A DNA stretch of 64,000 bases from Sodalis sp. dw_96 (GCF_018449575.1 NZ_JAAVUT010000007.1:1-64000), one strand, 5' to 3'. Numbered from the stretch's first letter, positions 10,692 through 20,340 are shown. Numbers and translations are program-made. The notes: generated from the letters alone by a model not told the origin.

Positions 10692-11444
10692 TTAGTGTTG
10701 TCGCTCAAACTGATATTCCCGTTGGAATTCAGTCAACAACTTTGCTTGCTCGTCAGTCAGAGCTAGGCTTTCCAGAAGTTCAGGTCTTCTAAGCCATGTG
10801 CGGCCCAGCGACTGTTTCAGGCGCCAGCGACGAATTTCAGCATGATTGCCCGACAGCAATACCGCCGGAACCTCCATGTCTGCCAACACCTCGGGACGGG
10901 TATAGTGGGGACAATCCAGCAGCCCCTCGGCGAAAGAATCCTCCGCCGCCGATGCCTCGTGGCCCAGCACCCCGGGAATAAACCGGGAAACGGCGTCAAT
11001 CAACGCCATGGCGGCCAATTCACCGCCGCTGAGCACATAGTCGCCGATTGACCATTCTTCATCAATTTCGGTGGCTATAAGGCGCTCGTCTATACCTTCA
11101 TAACGACCGCATACCAGGATTATCTTCCGGTTCGCGGCCAACTCGCTCACACCTTGCTGATCGAGCTTACGTCCCTGGGGGGAGAGATAAATCACCTTCG
11201 CCCCTTCGCCTGCCTTGTTTTTCGCCTCGTGAATCGCATCCCGTAAAGGCTGCACCATCATCAGCATGCCCGGTCCGCCGCCATAAGGGCGTTCGTCCAC
11301 GGTGCGATGCCGGCCATGGGTGAAATCACGCGGACTCCAGCACTGCATATCCAGCAGGCCGTTTTTTACCGCCCGGCCAGTTACCCCGTAATCAGTAATT
11401 GCGCGGAACATTTCGGGAAACAGGCTGATTACCCCAATCCACAT
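10692..11444 (-). CDS. trmD: tRNA (guanine37-N1)-methyltransferase TrmD
   Basis: Methylates G37 of tRNAs reading CNN codons and prevents +1 frameshifting. SPOUT fold with the trefoil-knot SAM site. Motifs are [11 protein letters not shown]-like ([14 protein letters not shown] near residue 53), [11 protein letters not shown] (near 111) and [14 protein letters not shown] (near 131). The ORF extends upstream, but [13 protein letters not shown] at 11444 is the conserved start, giving 250 residues (E. coli 255). Third gene of the operon. Confidence 0.98.
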   Translation of the reverse strand: MWIGVISLFPEMFRAITDYGVTGRAVKNGLLDMQCWSPRDFTHGRHRTVDERPYGGGPGMLMMVQPLRDAIHEAKNKAGEGAKVIYLSPQGRKLDQQGVSELAANRKIILVCGRYEGIDERLIATEIDEEWSIGDYVLSGGELAAMALIDAVSRFIPGVLGHEASAAEDSFAEGLLDCPHYTRPEVLADMEVPAVLLSGNHAEIRRWRLKQSLGRTWLRRPELLESLALTDEQAKLLTEFQREYQFERQH

Positions 11445-11483
11445 AACACCATTCCACCCATTATCACTACATGACATTCGGGG

Positions 11484-12032
11484 TCAAAAATTCGGATCCC
11501 ATTCAACCTCAATAAGATGAGCGTTGAGATCAACGTTCTTGATAACCTGCCCGTCGAGGAACGGAATCAATCGTTCCTGCATGCCGTAGGCATCTTTCAG
11601 GTTGGCTTTCACCACCATCACATCATTGGAGCCGGTTTCCATCATATCGATGACATTGCCGAGCTGATAACCCTCGGTATTGATTACCTGGCAACCCGTA
11701 AGGTCTTTCCAGTAATAATCACCCGCTTCCAGCGGCGGCAATTGCGTTGAATCCACGACGATTTCACAATTCGTCAGCAGGCTCGCGGCTTCCCGATCGT
11801 CCATACCTTCGATCTTGATGATCAAATCCTGATTGTGGTGTTTCCAGCCTTGCAGCTCGAGCTGCTGCCACTCGCCGGCCCGTTTTATAAACCAGGGCTG
11901 GTAGTCAAAAATGCTTTCGGATTCTTCAGTGGACGAAAACACCCTGAGCCAACCGTGAATACCATACGTCGACCCCAATTTACCCAGAACAACGGGCTTG
12001 GTGGGAATTGCGGTAAGGAATTGTTTGCTCAT
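11484..12032 (-). CDS. rimM: Ribosome maturation factor RimM
   Basis: 16S-processing factor that binds S19 and helps 30S head assembly. It has an N-terminal beta barrel ([20 protein letters not shown]) and a C-terminal PRC barrel ([26 protein letters not shown]). I chose ATG 12032 (MSKQFLTA), which gives 182 residues, the E. coli length, rather than an in-frame ATG nine bases earlier. It lies between rpsP and trmD with short gaps, as usual. Confidence 0.97.
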   Translation of the reverse strand: MSKQFLTAIPTKPVVLGKLGSTYGIHGWLRVFSSTEESESIFDYQPWFIKRAGEWQQLELQGWKHHNQDLIIKIEGMDDREAASLLTNCEIVVDSTQLPPLEAGDYYWKDLTGCQVINTEGYQLGNVIDMMETGSNDVMVVKANLKDAYGMQERLIPFLDGQVIKNVDLNAHLIEVEWDPNF

Positions 12033-12050
12033 AACGACCACCGCGACAAA

Positions 12051-12299
12051 TTAAGCCGCTTGCCTAGCATCTTTGATCAGAGCGCTAACACGCTCGGAAA
12101 CCGTTGCGCCCAGGCCGACCCAATGTTGGATGCGATCCAGGTCCAAACGTAGGATTTCTGCCTGACCGGTTGCGATCGGGTTGAAGAAGCCAATACGTTC
12201 AATAAAGCGACCGTCACGCGCATTGCGGCTATCGGTCACGACGATTTGATAGAACGGGCGTTTTTTTGCGCCGCCACGTGCCAAACGAATTGTTACCAT
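12051..12299 (-). CDS. rpsP: 30S ribosomal protein S16
   Basis: Early-assembling small-subunit protein. The 82 residues match E. coli S16. It starts [20 protein letters not shown] and contains [17 protein letters not shown]. The ORF is open further upstream, but the conserved Met at 12299 has an AGAGGATG ribosome site. First gene of its operon. A terminator-like hairpin ends only about 25 bases before this start. Confidence 0.98.
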   Translation of the reverse strand: MVTIRLARGGAKKRPFYQIVVTDSRNARDGRFIERIGFFNPIATGQAEILRLDLDRIQHWVGLGATVSERVSALIKDARQAA

Positions 12300-12322
12300 A
12301 ACATCCTCTTTAGTGAATAAAA

Positions 12323-12356
12323 CAACCGGGCCCCATCGAGGAACGGGGTCCGGTTG
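12323..12356 (-). terminator. terminator-like hairpin in rpsP leader
   Basis: On the minus strand CAACCGGACCCC and GGGGCCCGGTTG form a long GC-rich stem around the loop GTTCCTCGAT, followed by TTTTATT. It ends about 25 bases before the rpsP start and is separate from the ffh terminator. It may attenuate read-through from ffh or from an rpsP promoter placed upstream of it. Confidence 0.7.
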
Positions 12357-12362
12357 CCGTAT

Positions 12363-12400
12363 AAAAAGCCCCAAAATATTACTCGTTTTGGAGCAAAAAG
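12363..12400 (-). terminator. ffh terminator
   Basis: On the minus strand GCTCCAAAACGAG...TTTTGGGGC is followed by TTTTTATA. It starts about 10 bases past the ffh stop. Confidence 0.75.
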
Positions 12401-12410
12401 CAATCTATAG

Positions 12411-13772
12411 TTAGCGACCGGGGAATCCCGGCGGCATCATACCCTTCATGCCGCGCAGCATTTTCGCCATCCCGCCCTTCTTCATTTTCTTCATCATCCG
12501 CTGCATATCGTCAAATTGTTTAAGCATACGGTTCACATCCTGTACCTGCAATCCGCAGCCCCCGGCGATACGGCGTTTACGCGAGCCTTTGATAATCTCC
12601 GGCTGCGCGCGTTCTTTCAGGGTCATGGACTGAATAATGGCCTCCATGCGGGTCAGGACGCTGTCGTCCATTTGTGATTTCACATTGGCCGGCAGTTGGC
12701 CCACGCCCGGCAGCTTGCTCATCATGCTGGCCATGCCGCCCATACTGCGCATTTGTTTTAGCTGATCGAGGAAATCGGTTAAATCGAAGCCGTCGCCTTT
12801 TTTCAGTTTATTGGCCAGTTTTTCCGCCTGGGCGCGGTCTACCTTGCTTTCGATATCCTCAATCAACGAGAGGACATCGCCCATGCCGAGGATGCGTCCG
12901 GCGATGCGGTCCGGATAAAACGCTTCCAGGGCTTCGGTTTTTTCGCCGACGCCCATGAATTTAATCGGTTTGCCGGTGATTTGACGGATGGACAACGCCG
13001 CACCGCCGCGGGCGTCGCCGTCAACCTTGGTCAGTATCACGCCGGTGAGCGGCAGCGCCTCGTTAAAGGCCTTGGCGGTGTTGGCGGCATCCTGGCCGGT
13101 CATGGCATCCACCACAAACAGCGTTTCAACCGGCTTGATGGCCGAGTGGATCTGTTTGATCTCGTCCATCATGGCTTCGTCAACATGCAAACGGCCGGCG
13201 GTATCCACCAGCAGCACATCGTAGAATTTCAGCTTTGCATGCTGCAACGCCTGATTAACGATATCCAGGGGCCGCTGTCCGGCGTCAGACGGAAAAAAAT
13301 CCACCGCGACGGCCTCGGCCAGGGTTTCCAACTGCTTAATCGCCGCCGGGCGATAAACGTCCGCCGATACCACCAGGACTTTCTTTTTGTGCTTCTCGCG
13401 CAGGTACTTCCCCAGCTTCGCCACGCTGGTGGTTTTACCGGCGCCCTGCAGGCCCGCCAACAGCACCACCGCCGGCGGCTGGGCCGCCAGGTTGAGTTCG
13501 TTGTTCTCGTCGCCCATGGCGGTAACCAGTTCGGTACGGACGATTTTGACGAACTCCTGACCCGGCGTCAGGCTTTTGTTCACTTCCTGCCCGAGTGCGC
13601 TTTCTTTCACCCGGTTGATGAAATCACGCACGACGGGCAAAGCCACGTCGGCTTCAAGCAGCGCCATGCGCACTTCACGCAGGGTTTCTTTAATATTGTC
13701 TTCTGTCAGACGGCCCCGGCCGCTGATATTGCGCAATGAACGGGATAACCGATCGGATAAATTTTCAAACAT
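12411..13772 (-). CDS. ffh: Signal recognition particle protein Ffh
   Basis: GTPase subunit of SRP. It binds 4.5S RNA and delivers nascent inner-membrane proteins to FtsY. An N-terminal helical bundle is followed by the G domain (P-loop GLQGAGKTTSVAKL near residue 105, VDTAGRLHVDEAMM, TKVDGDARGGAAL). A Met-rich M domain from about 300 carries the RNA-binding GSRKRRIAGGCGLQVQDVN segment and a tail of MRRMMKKMKKGG type. The 453 residues equal the E. coli length. Divergent from ypjD, as in E. coli. Confidence 0.98.
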   Translation of the reverse strand: MFENLSDRLSRSLRNISGRGRLTEDNIKETLREVRMALLEADVALPVVRDFINRVKESALGQEVNKSLTPGQEFVKIVRTELVTAMGDENNELNLAAQPPAVVLLAGLQGAGKTTSVAKLGKYLREKHKKKVLVVSADVYRPAAIKQLETLAEAVAVDFFPSDAGQRPLDIVNQALQHAKLKFYDVLLVDTAGRLHVDEAMMDEIKQIHSAIKPVETLFVVDAMTGQDAANTAKAFNEALPLTGVILTKVDGDARGGAALSIRQITGKPIKFMGVGEKTEALEAFYPDRIAGRILGMGDVLSLIEDIESKVDRAQAEKLANKLKKGDGFDLTDFLDQLKQMRSMGGMASMMSKLPGVGQLPANVKSQMDDSVLTRMEAIIQSMTLKERAQPEIIKGSRKRRIAGGCGLQVQDVNRMLKQFDDMQRMMKKMKKGGMAKMLRGMKGMMPPGFPGR

Positions 13773-13810
13773 CGTTCTCTACTCAACCTGAAGTCGGGCC
13801 GCGGACGCGA

Positions 13811-13937
13811 CATTATCGCCTATATACAGCATTTTTGCCTATGCGGTATTATCGCTTGTATCCAGCATCTTTGCCTGTATGCAGCATTATCGCTTATAGG
13901 CGGCATTTTTGCTTATAGGCAATATTATTGCCGCTAT
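13811..13937. repeat. degenerate ~18-base tandem repeats
   Basis: About seven imperfect copies of a unit close to AGCATTNTYGCYTATAGGC follow one another between the divergent ffh and ypjD genes. Examples are agcatttttgcctatgcgg, agcatctttgcctgtatgc, agcattatcgcttataggc and ggcatttttgcttataggc. The units are 17-20 bases long and several are partly palindromic (GCCTATA/TATAGGC). Confidence 0.65.
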
Positions 13938-14050
13938 CATAACACGAAGCGGCGACAGATCTCTGTATTGACGTCGAGAACGGTTGGAGCAAAACGCCGC
14001 TAACGTTATACTGCTCGTTTCATTCTCTTTATGTTAAGTCCCAAGCCGAT

Positions 14051-14842
14051 ATGTCGTGGATAGCCCTTCTGGCTTTTATTGCCTATGCATTAAGTCTCGG
14101 CCTTATTCTGCCAGGCATTTTGCGCAGGAACAGTGCTTACCGCCGCCTGGCGCTGCTGTCGGCCTTTGTGGCGCTGGTCAGCCACGCCTGCGTGCTGTAT
14201 CTGCGGATTTTTTCGGTTCAGGCCGGGCAAAACCTGAGTCTGCTGAACATCGGCTCATTAGTCAGCCTGATGATTTGCGTCGTGATGACCGTAGTGGCGA
14301 CCCGTAACCGGGGCTGGTTCCTGCTGCCGGTGGTTTATATCCTGGCGATGATTCATCTGGCGGCCGCCACCATCATGCCGGGAGAGTTTATTACCCATCT
14401 GGAGACCACGCCGGGATTATTGGTGCATATCGGCCTGGCGCTGTTTTCCTATGCCGTGCTGATTATCGCCGCGCTGTACGCCGGTCAGTTGGCCTGGCTG
14501 GATCATATGCTGAAAATCAAGAAATTGAGTTTCAGCGCCGATATGCCGCCGTTGATGACCATCGAAAGAAAGATGTTCCATATCACCCAGGTAGGGGTGA
14601 TCCTGTTAACCCTAACGCTTGCCAGCGGCCTGTTGTATATGCAAAACATGTTCAACGGCGAAAATCAGCATAAAGCCGTGCTCTCAATTGCGGCCTGGTT
14701 TGTTTATATTGCGCTATTATGGGGTCATTATCATGAAGGCTGGCGGGGCCGCCGCGTGGTGTGGCTCAGCCTGCTGGGGATACTGTTGTTGACACTGGCC
14801 TACTTCGGTAGCCGCATTTGGCAAAATGTCATGGCGGGATAA
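14051..14842 (+). CDS. ypjD: Inner-membrane CcsA-like protein YpjD
   Basis: Polytopic inner-membrane protein of the cytochrome c assembly (CcsA/ResC-like) family. Its function in Enterobacterales is poorly defined and linked by operon context to CorB metal efflux. Eight or so hydrophobic segments span 263 residues, beginning WIALLAFIAYALSLGLILPG. The family signature GHYHEGWRGRR near the C-terminus and several conserved His residues are visible. The start ATG at 14051 follows a short RBS-poor leader. It is 52 bases upstream of corB and probably cotranscribed. Confidence 0.9.
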   Translation: MSWIALLAFIAYALSLGLILPGILRRNSAYRRLALLSAFVALVSHACVLYLRIFSVQAGQNLSLLNIGSLVSLMICVVMTVVATRNRGWFLLPVVYILAMIHLAAATIMPGEFITHLETTPGLLVHIGLALFSYAVLIIAALYAGQLAWLDHMLKIKKLSFSADMPPLMTIERKMFHITQVGVILLTLTLASGLLYMQNMFNGENQHKAVLSIAAWFVYIALLWGHYHEGWRGRRVVWLSLLGILLLTLAYFGSRIWQNVMAG

Positions 14843-14894
14843 GCCCCTGTCCGCAATCAGCCGTCACGTTTAACGCCCATAAGGAATTCCCACG

Positions 14895-16187
14895 TTGGAA
14901 CATGTTTCAACCAGTACACTGATAATAATTTTAGTAATTATGGTGCTGGTGTCTGCCTATTTCTCCGGTTCTGAGACCGGGATGATGACGCTCAATCGTT
15001 ATCGTTTGCGTCATTTAGCCAAACAGGGCAACCGCGGCGCCAGGCGCGTGGAAAAATTACTGCGCCGCACCGATCGTCTGTTGAGCCTGGTGCTGATCGG
15101 CAATAATTTAGTCAATATTCTGGCATCGGCGTTGGCGACCATTATCGGTATGCGGTTATATGGCGATATCGGCGTGGCGATTTCCACCGGTGTACTGACG
15201 TTTGTTATTTTGCTGTTTGCCGAAGTGCTGCCGAAAACCGTGGCGGCGCTTTATCCGGAACAGATCGCCTTGCCCAGCAGTCTGTTGCTGGTACCGCTGC
15301 AAAAGATCATGCTGCCGCTGGTGTGGCTGCTGAATATCATCACCCGCATCCTGATGCGGATCATGGGCATCAAGGTACCCTCAAATTTGAATGATGCCTT
15401 GAGCAAGGATGAATTGCGCTCCATCGTGAATGAATCCCGATCGCTGATTTCCCGCCGCAATCAGGACATGCTGATTTCGGTGCTGGATTTGGAGAAGGTC
15501 AGCGTCGGCGACATCATGGTCCCGCGCAATGAAATCGTCGGCATAAACGTCAACGATGAATGGCGCTCCATCATCCGCCAGCTTACCCACTCGCCCCATG
15601 GCCGCATCGTGCTCTACCGGGATAATCTCGACGACGCCATCGGTATGCTGCGGGTCCGGGAAGCCTACCGCCTGATGACTGAAAAGCAGGAGTTCACCAA
15701 GGAAAACCTGCTGCGCGCCGCCGATGAAATTTACTACATCCCCGAAGGTACCCCGCTAAATATTCAGTTGGTGAAATTCCAGCGTAATAAGGAAAAGGTC
15801 GGGCTGATTGTCGATGAATACGGCGATATTCAAGGCCTGGTGACGGTGGAAGATATCCTTGAGGAAATCGTCGGCGATTTCACCACCTCCATGTCGCCGA
15901 CTCTGGCGGAAGAAGTGATTCCGCAAAGCGACGGTTCGGTCCTGATTGAAGGCGGCGCCAATATTCGCGAGTTGAATAAAGCCTTTAACTGGACGCTGCC
16001 GGAGGCGGAGGCGAGGACGGTGAACGGTATGCTGCTGGAGGCGTTGCAGGATATTCCGGCGGTGGGCACCCATACCCAGATAAGCAATTACCAGATCGAG
16101 ATCCTGGCGGTACAGGACAATATGATCAAACAGGTGCGGATCACGCCCCTTAAGGCGTTTAAAGCGGGCGTGGAGGAAACCGTTTAG
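14895..16187 (+). CDS. corB: CNNM-family transporter CorB (YfjD)
   Basis: Inner-membrane CNNM/CorB-type protein implicated in Mg2+/Co2+ export. It has a DUF21 transmembrane domain (residues 1-180, with FSGSETGMMTLNRYRLRHL and LIGNNLVNILASALATI). A CBS-pair module follows (about 195-325, DIMVPRNEIVGI and YGDIQGLVTVEDILEEIVGD). A C-terminal CorC_HlyC domain is at 340-425. The start appears to be TTG at 14895 (MEHVSTSTL) with an AAGGA ribosome site, matching the N-terminus of E. coli YfjD. 430 residues. Confidence 0.95.
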   Translation: MEHVSTSTLIIILVIMVLVSAYFSGSETGMMTLNRYRLRHLAKQGNRGARRVEKLLRRTDRLLSLVLIGNNLVNILASALATIIGMRLYGDIGVAISTGVLTFVILLFAEVLPKTVAALYPEQIALPSSLLLVPLQKIMLPLVWLLNIITRILMRIMGIKVPSNLNDALSKDELRSIVNESRSLISRRNQDMLISVLDLEKVSVGDIMVPRNEIVGINVNDEWRSIIRQLTHSPHGRIVLYRDNLDDAIGMLRVREAYRLMTEKQEFTKENLLRAADEIYYIPEGTPLNIQLVKFQRNKEKVGLIVDEYGDIQGLVTVEDILEEIVGDFTTSMSPTLAEEVIPQSDGSVLIEGGANIRELNKAFNWTLPEAEARTVNGMLLEALQDIPAVGTHTQISNYQIEILAVQDNMIKQVRITPLKAFKAGVEETV

Positions 16188-16210
16188 CCGGGCCGTAAAT
16201 GGACATGCCA

Positions 16211-16240
16211 TAAAAAAGCCCCTCGTTAGAAGGGCTGAGC
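16211..16240 (-). terminator. luxS terminator
   Basis: On the minus strand AGCCCTTC...GAGGGGCT is followed by six T. It lies 20 bases beyond the luxS stop. It may also end corB transcripts coming from the other side. Confidence 0.75.
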
Positions 16241-16261
16241 TTACTGACAACGCGCCTTGGC

Positions 16262-16777
16262 CTAGATATGTAACTCGGCCAGCTTTTCTTTCGGCAGAGC
16301 CAGTTCTTCGTTGTGATTTACCCGAACGTCGCTATCGAGAATATGCCGGGCTATCTCCTGCGCTTCCGGTAGGGAGTGCATATGATAGGTTCCGCATTGA
16401 AATTCGTTCAGTTCAGGAATTTTTTTCTGATCGGTTACCTTCAGCACATCTTCCATCGCGGCTTTCCATGCTTTGGCTACCCGGAGTTCGTCCGGTGCGC
16501 CGATCAGGCTCATATAAAAACCGGTGCGACAACCCATGGGGGAAATATCAACAATTTCCACGCCGTCACCGTTGAGATGATTACGCATAAAACCGGCGAA
16601 CAAATGCTCCAGAGTGTGAATGCCGCGTTCAGGCATGACCTCCAGATTGGGTCGGCAAAAGCGCAAATCAAAGACGGTGATGGTATCGCCATGGGGGGTT
16701 TTCATGGTTTTAGCAACACGAACCGCTGGCGCCGCCATGCGGGTGTGGTCTACGGTAAAGCTATCCAACAGTGGCAT
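16262..16777 (-). CDS. luxS: S-ribosylhomocysteine lyase LuxS
   Basis: Cleaves S-ribosylhomocysteine to homocysteine and DPD, the precursor of autoinducer-2, in the activated methyl cycle. The Fe/Zn ligand motif [14 protein letters not shown] (His/His near residue 54-58) and the catalytic Cys in [10 protein letters not shown] (near 83) are intact. The Cys metal ligand in QCGTYHMHS (near 128) is also present. The 171 residues equal the E. coli length. It lies beside micA and gshA, the usual order. The upstream region overlaps the divergent micA promoter. Confidence 0.98.
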   Translation of the reverse strand: MPLLDSFTVDHTRMAAPAVRVAKTMKTPHGDTITVFDLRFCRPNLEVMPERGIHTLEHLFAGFMRNHLNGDGVEIVDISPMGCRTGFYMSLIGAPDELRVAKAWKAAMEDVLKVTDQKKIPELNEFQCGTYHMHSLPEAQEIARHILDSDVRVNHNEELALPKEKLAELHI

Positions 16778-16822
16778 ATCGTCACCTCCTCTAATAAAAA
16801 TTAAATTTTTTTAACTGGTAGT

Positions 16823-16852
16823 GGAAACTTTATTGCTAGCCGCGAGTCATAA
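16823..16852 (+). promoter_or_regulatory. sigmaE promoter of micA
   Basis: GGAAACTT (16823-16830) and TCATAA (16847-16852), separated by 16 bases, fit the extracytoplasmic sigmaE consensus GGAACTT-N16-TCnnA. They precede the predicted micA 5' end at 16858 by six bases. Confidence 0.75.
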
Positions 16853-16857
16853 TTAGT

Positions 16858-16930
16858 GAAAGACGCGCATTTGTTATCATCATCCCTGTTTTCAGAGATG
16901 TTTGTTTGGCCACAGTTTCTGTGGCCTTTT
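16858..16930 (+). ncRNA. micA: MicA small regulatory RNA
   Basis: Hfq-dependent, envelope-stress-induced antisense RNA that in enterobacteria represses ompA and other outer-membrane mRNAs. The 5' seed GAAAGACGCGCATTTGTTAT and the following CATCATCCCTG match E. coli micA. The central stem differs in sequence but keeps its pairing. The 3' terminator hairpin GGCCACAG-ttt-CTGTGGCC followed by a T run is complete. Its location between luxS and gshA on the strand opposite to both is the conserved one. Confidence 0.95.
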
Positions 16931-16937
16931 CTTTTTT

Positions 16938-18500
16938 CTACTCACCGTTCTGTTTAGCCAGATACTCCTCAAAACTTAGGGTATCCGCCATCTCAAGCTC
17001 CCGCTGACGTTGCCACGAACGCGCCTGTTCCGCCGCCAAAGTTTCTTCGGTTAAAATTTCCAGCGGCTCGTCGCATAACATCCGGCGATATTCATTAGCC
17101 AACTTCAATCCCAGCCCCCCGATACCGTACTCCTGCATACCCTTTAATATACGGGCGGAAAACGTCAAGTCGGCATCGTCGAAGGCCGCCACCAGATTAT
17201 CGCTGGCCTGGCGATAGAGCCGGTTGTGATTGTTGCTGTCGAGAATATCCGCTACACGGCGTAAGTCCCGAAATAGTGCTTTGCCCACGTCCGCCAACGG
17301 CAACTGCGCCGTACCGCAATCGACGCTCAGCATTAAACCGGGTTTACGCCCTTCCAGAATGACGCTATTCCAATTGGTCCTGGTACACAATAGCTCTTCC
17401 GCACTCATTTCAGGCGCATCGGCCAACGTACACCATATCAGGAAAAGATCCAGGAAGCGCGACTGCTGCTCATCAATACCAATGGGTGAAAAAGGATTGA
17501 TGTCCAAAGAACGCACTTCAATATACTCGATGCCGCCGCGCTTTAAAGCATTTGACGGGGTTTCTCCCGGTCGGGTAATACGTTTGGGGCGAATCGGCGC
17601 ATAAAGTTCATTTTCGATTTGCAGGACGTTGGTATTCAACTGCAAATATTGACCGTTCTTCTTCATACCGATGCGCTGATAATCGGCGGAAGGGGTTTTA
17701 ATGGCCTGTTTCAGGGCGGCGATATAGTCCGGCAGACGGTTAAAGGTAATACCCAATTGGCTTTGTGACTTACTGGTATACCCCAGGTCGCTTAACCGCA
17801 GCGAGGTGGCATAAGGCAGGTAGATCATGCCGGATCCGGCTTTTTCAAACGGCAAATTGGTCTTGCGCCCATCAATGAATGACGAGCAGATTGCCGGCGA
17901 GGCGCCAAACAGATAAGGAATGATCCAGCCAAAACGATAATAGTTCCGGATCAAGCGCAGGTAGCCGGCGGAAATTTGATCTTTGCCGTCCATCTCGTTT
18001 TTAACGCCGGTGCGCGCCTGCCAGAATGCCAACGGCAGCGAAAAATTGTAATGTACGCCGGAAATGGCCTGCATTAACGCGCCGTAGCGGTTTTTCAGTC
18101 CTTCGCGATACAGTGTTTTAAACCGGCCCTGATTGGAGGAGCCATACTGCGCCAGCTCGATGGGCTGGGTACTATCGATGAAACACGGCATACTCAGCGG
18201 CCACATACGTTCTTCGCCCAAATGGCGCGCCACATGGCGGTGAATATCCCGCAAAAATGTCAATAGATGATCCACATCCTCATCTACCGGCGTAATAAAT
18301 TCAAGCAGCGCCTCGGCAAAATCCGTGGTAATCCATTTATGAGTCAACGCCGCGCCAAGGGATTCGGGATGCGGTGTCTGTGCCAAACTTCCATCGGCGG
18401 AAATACGCAAGGTTTCGCGTTCGACTCCGCGACGAATACCTTTTAGTGCGTGAGGATTGGCTTCCAGCCATGAAAGCGCTTCTGATACGTCCGGGATCAA
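16938..18500 (-). CDS. gshA: Glutamate-cysteine ligase GshA
   Basis: ATP-dependent first step of glutathione synthesis, joining L-glutamate and L-cysteine through a gamma-peptide bond in the cytosol. Gammaproteobacterial type I GCL. It starts [20 protein letters not shown] and contains [13 protein letters not shown] near residue 20, YEGLKNRYG-like ([14 protein letters not shown]) near 130 and [21 protein letters not shown] near 325. The 520 residues are close to the E. coli 518. It is followed immediately by the micA terminator on the other strand. No obvious terminator of its own is visible. Confidence 0.98.
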   Translation of the reverse strand: MIPDVSEALSWLEANPHALKGIRRGVERETLRISADGSLAQTPHPESLGAALTHKWITTDFAEALLEFITPVDEDVDHLLTFLRDIHRHVARHLGEERMWPLSMPCFIDSTQPIELAQYGSSNQGRFKTLYREGLKNRYGALMQAISGVHYNFSLPLAFWQARTGVKNEMDGKDQISAGYLRLIRNYYRFGWIIPYLFGASPAICSSFIDGRKTNLPFEKAGSGMIYLPYATSLRLSDLGYTSKSQSQLGITFNRLPDYIAALKQAIKTPSADYQRIGMKKNGQYLQLNTNVLQIENELYAPIRPKRITRPGETPSNALKRGGIEYIEVRSLDINPFSPIGIDEQQSRFLDLFLIWCTLADAPEMSAEELLCTRTNWNSVILEGRKPGLMLSVDCGTAQLPLADVGKALFRDLRRVADILDSNNHNRLYRQASDNLVAAFDDADLTFSARILKGMQEYGIGGLGLKLANEYRRMLCDEPLEILTEETLAAEQARSWQRQRELEMADTLSFEEYLAKQNGE

Positions 18501-18691
18501 ATTGACCTCCCGCGGAAAATTTTATATTGGGTTAGCATAATTGAATCTGCCCGTTTATGGCTATCTATCGTTATCATTAACGCATTTAACATCCGGCTCT
18601 TATGTGTGCGAACGTGCTATCCCGGGCCGTCGCCGGCGGAATGCCATCGATGCGGTATCTACGCTCCGTCAAGAACATAGGCGGTTAACGA

Positions 18692-19261
18692 TCAACGGCA
18701 CCTAACATCAACATAGGCCATTGCTGCGGATTTTGCGGCCAAAATTCCAAAATCAGCATCTTCAAAAACGATACATTTTTCGGGGACCACCCCCATCAGC
18801 TCGGCGCAGCGTAAAAAGGTCTCCGGATGGGGCTTATGGTGACTCACGTCGTCCGCCCCCACCACCGCATCAAAATAACGCAGCAACCCTAAATGTTCGA
18901 GCAGCGCCACCGCTATGGCATGCTCGCTGCCGGTGCCGACCGCCATCGGACGTTTACCGTAATACTCCTTCACCACCGAGACCAGCGGCAATGGCTCTAC
19001 ATAATTCAACAGCATAGCTTTGACCGCGGCGGTTTTCTCAATGGCCAGTGCATAGGGATCCATGGAGGCGTGGTGAGAGTCAATGATCGTTTTAGCAATT
19101 AGCCATGTTGGCGATCCATTTAACGATACCATCGCTCTCTCATCGTAATGCATGCCATATTGCTTGAGTACTTGATGCCAGGCTTTGCGGTGGGTGGGCT
19201 CGGTATCGAGCAGCGTTCCGTCCATATCAAAGATCAGCCCATCGTATTGGTCGTACATCAT
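18692..19261 (-). CDS. yqaB: HAD sugar-phosphatase YqaB
   Basis: Cytosolic HAD-superfamily phosphatase. E. coli YqaB dephosphorylates fructose-1-phosphate. The nucleophile motif DMDGTLLDTEPTHRKAW lies near residue 12. GTGSE (motif II) is near 110 and KPHPETFLRCA plus VFEDADFGILAAK (motifs III/IV) are near 145-175. The 189 residues match the E. coli protein. In E. coli yqaA lies between gshA and yqaB. Here only 190 bases without an ORF separate them, so yqaA has been lost or moved. Confidence 0.93.
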   Translation of the reverse strand: MMYDQYDGLIFDMDGTLLDTEPTHRKAWHQVLKQYGMHYDERAMVSLNGSPTWLIAKTIIDSHHASMDPYALAIEKTAAVKAMLLNYVEPLPLVSVVKEYYGKRPMAVGTGSEHAIAVALLEHLGLLRYFDAVVGADDVSHHKPHPETFLRCAELMGVVPEKCIVFEDADFGILAAKSAAMAYVDVRCR

Positions 19262-19455
19262 CGCTTCCTGATACTCATAATAGGGCTTTACTGTAACGCA
19301 AAGTCATAAAGTTGTCGCTTTTTCTGTTACTGGAAACGCGGGGGTAAAGGCTATCGGCGGTATCAGAGGAAATGGGGTATAAAAGAATACATTACAACGT
19401 TATAAGCACGACAGGGAAAGGGATGATAATAGGGTAATCGAGATGAGGTAAGATA

Positions 19456-19532
19456 TGGTGCATCCAGGAGGATTCGAACCTCCGACCGCTCGGTTCGTAG
19501 CCGAGTACTCTATCCAGCTGAGCTATGGATGC
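19456..19532 (-). tRNA. tRNA-Arg (anticodon ACG)
   Basis: A 77-base gene with encoded CCA. Read on the minus strand it starts GCATCCATAGCTCAGCTGG, has the anticodon loop CTACGAA within CTCGG/CCGAG arms and T-arm GGTTCGAATCC. All arms pair. Confidence 0.97.
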
Positions 19533-19690
19533 AAAACGTCGTGCGGATTAAACCCCCGGAACTCCTTTTAGTGAGTGACCGTATTTATCTGGCTTGATCC
19601 TATATATTTGCTGATAAATAACAATATTTGACTATTAACGTTAAATATTATTACCAACCATTTTCTTACTGAAATTAATCAAGAAGGTAA

Positions 19691-19767
19691 TGGTGCATCC
19701 AGGAGGATTCGAACCTCCGACCGCTCGGTTCGTAGCCGAGTACTCTATCCAGCTGAGCTATGGATGC
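19691..19767 (-). tRNA. tRNA-Arg (anticodon ACG), second copy
   Basis: Identical in sequence to the copy at 19456-19532, 77 bases with CCA, on the same strand. Corresponds to the argQZYV array of E. coli. Confidence 0.97.
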
Positions 19768-19927
19768 ATTGTATTTGATGGATTAGAACTCGAGCATATG
19801 CTTTTGTTCGTTGCCGTATGTTATGGACCTAATCCAGTTTGTTGCCTGATAAACAATGATATTGTAACAACCAACATCGATTATCTTATTCGCTACTTAC
19901 CACTGATGGCGCTATTCCAGCAGTGAA

Positions 19928-20004
19928 TGGTGCATCCAGGAGGATTCGAACCTCCGACCGCTCGGTTCGTAGCCGAGTACTCTATCCAGCTGAGCTATGG
20001 ATGC
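19928..20004 (-). tRNA. tRNA-Arg (anticodon ACG), third copy
   Basis: A third identical 77-base copy. E. coli has four in this cluster; only three are present here. Confidence 0.97.
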
Positions 20005-20013
20005 ATTAATAAA

Positions 20014-20106
20014 TGGCGGTGAGGGAGGGATTCGAACCCTCGATACAGCTTTTGACCGTATACTCCCTTAGCAGGGGAGCGCCTTCAGCCTCTCGGCCAC
20101 CTCACC
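20014..20106 (-). tRNA. serV: tRNA-Ser (anticodon GCT)
   Basis: A 93-base class II tRNA. It reads GGTGAGGTGGCCGAGAGGCT on the minus strand, with the anticodon in CCCCTGCTAAGGG, a long variable arm (TATACGGTCAAAAGCTGTAT region) and an encoded CCA. It matches serV, the first gene of the serV-arg tRNA operon next to csrA. Confidence 0.97.
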
Positions 20107-20340
20107 TACGCGCCGGTGTAAAAGCTCATCGGCACTGCGTGGCGCACATATTACTTTCCCGGCCTGATAAGTCAAACAATTTTTCCCGTCTGCGAAGCGT
20201 TTGCCTAAATCCCATGCAACTTGCACACATTGACAGCGCAATAGCGGTCAATCGCCCATAATCCGCTGAAAGCAGATAAGCACCACGAATGAATGGAAGA
20301 ATATTTAGAAATGAATTAGAAAACTTCGACACATAATAAG

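Noticed and set aside
19262-20013. CRISPR array suspected from three identical segments about 235 bases apart
   Set aside because: The repeats are tRNA-Arg genes, full cloverleaf with CCA, not CRISPR repeats.
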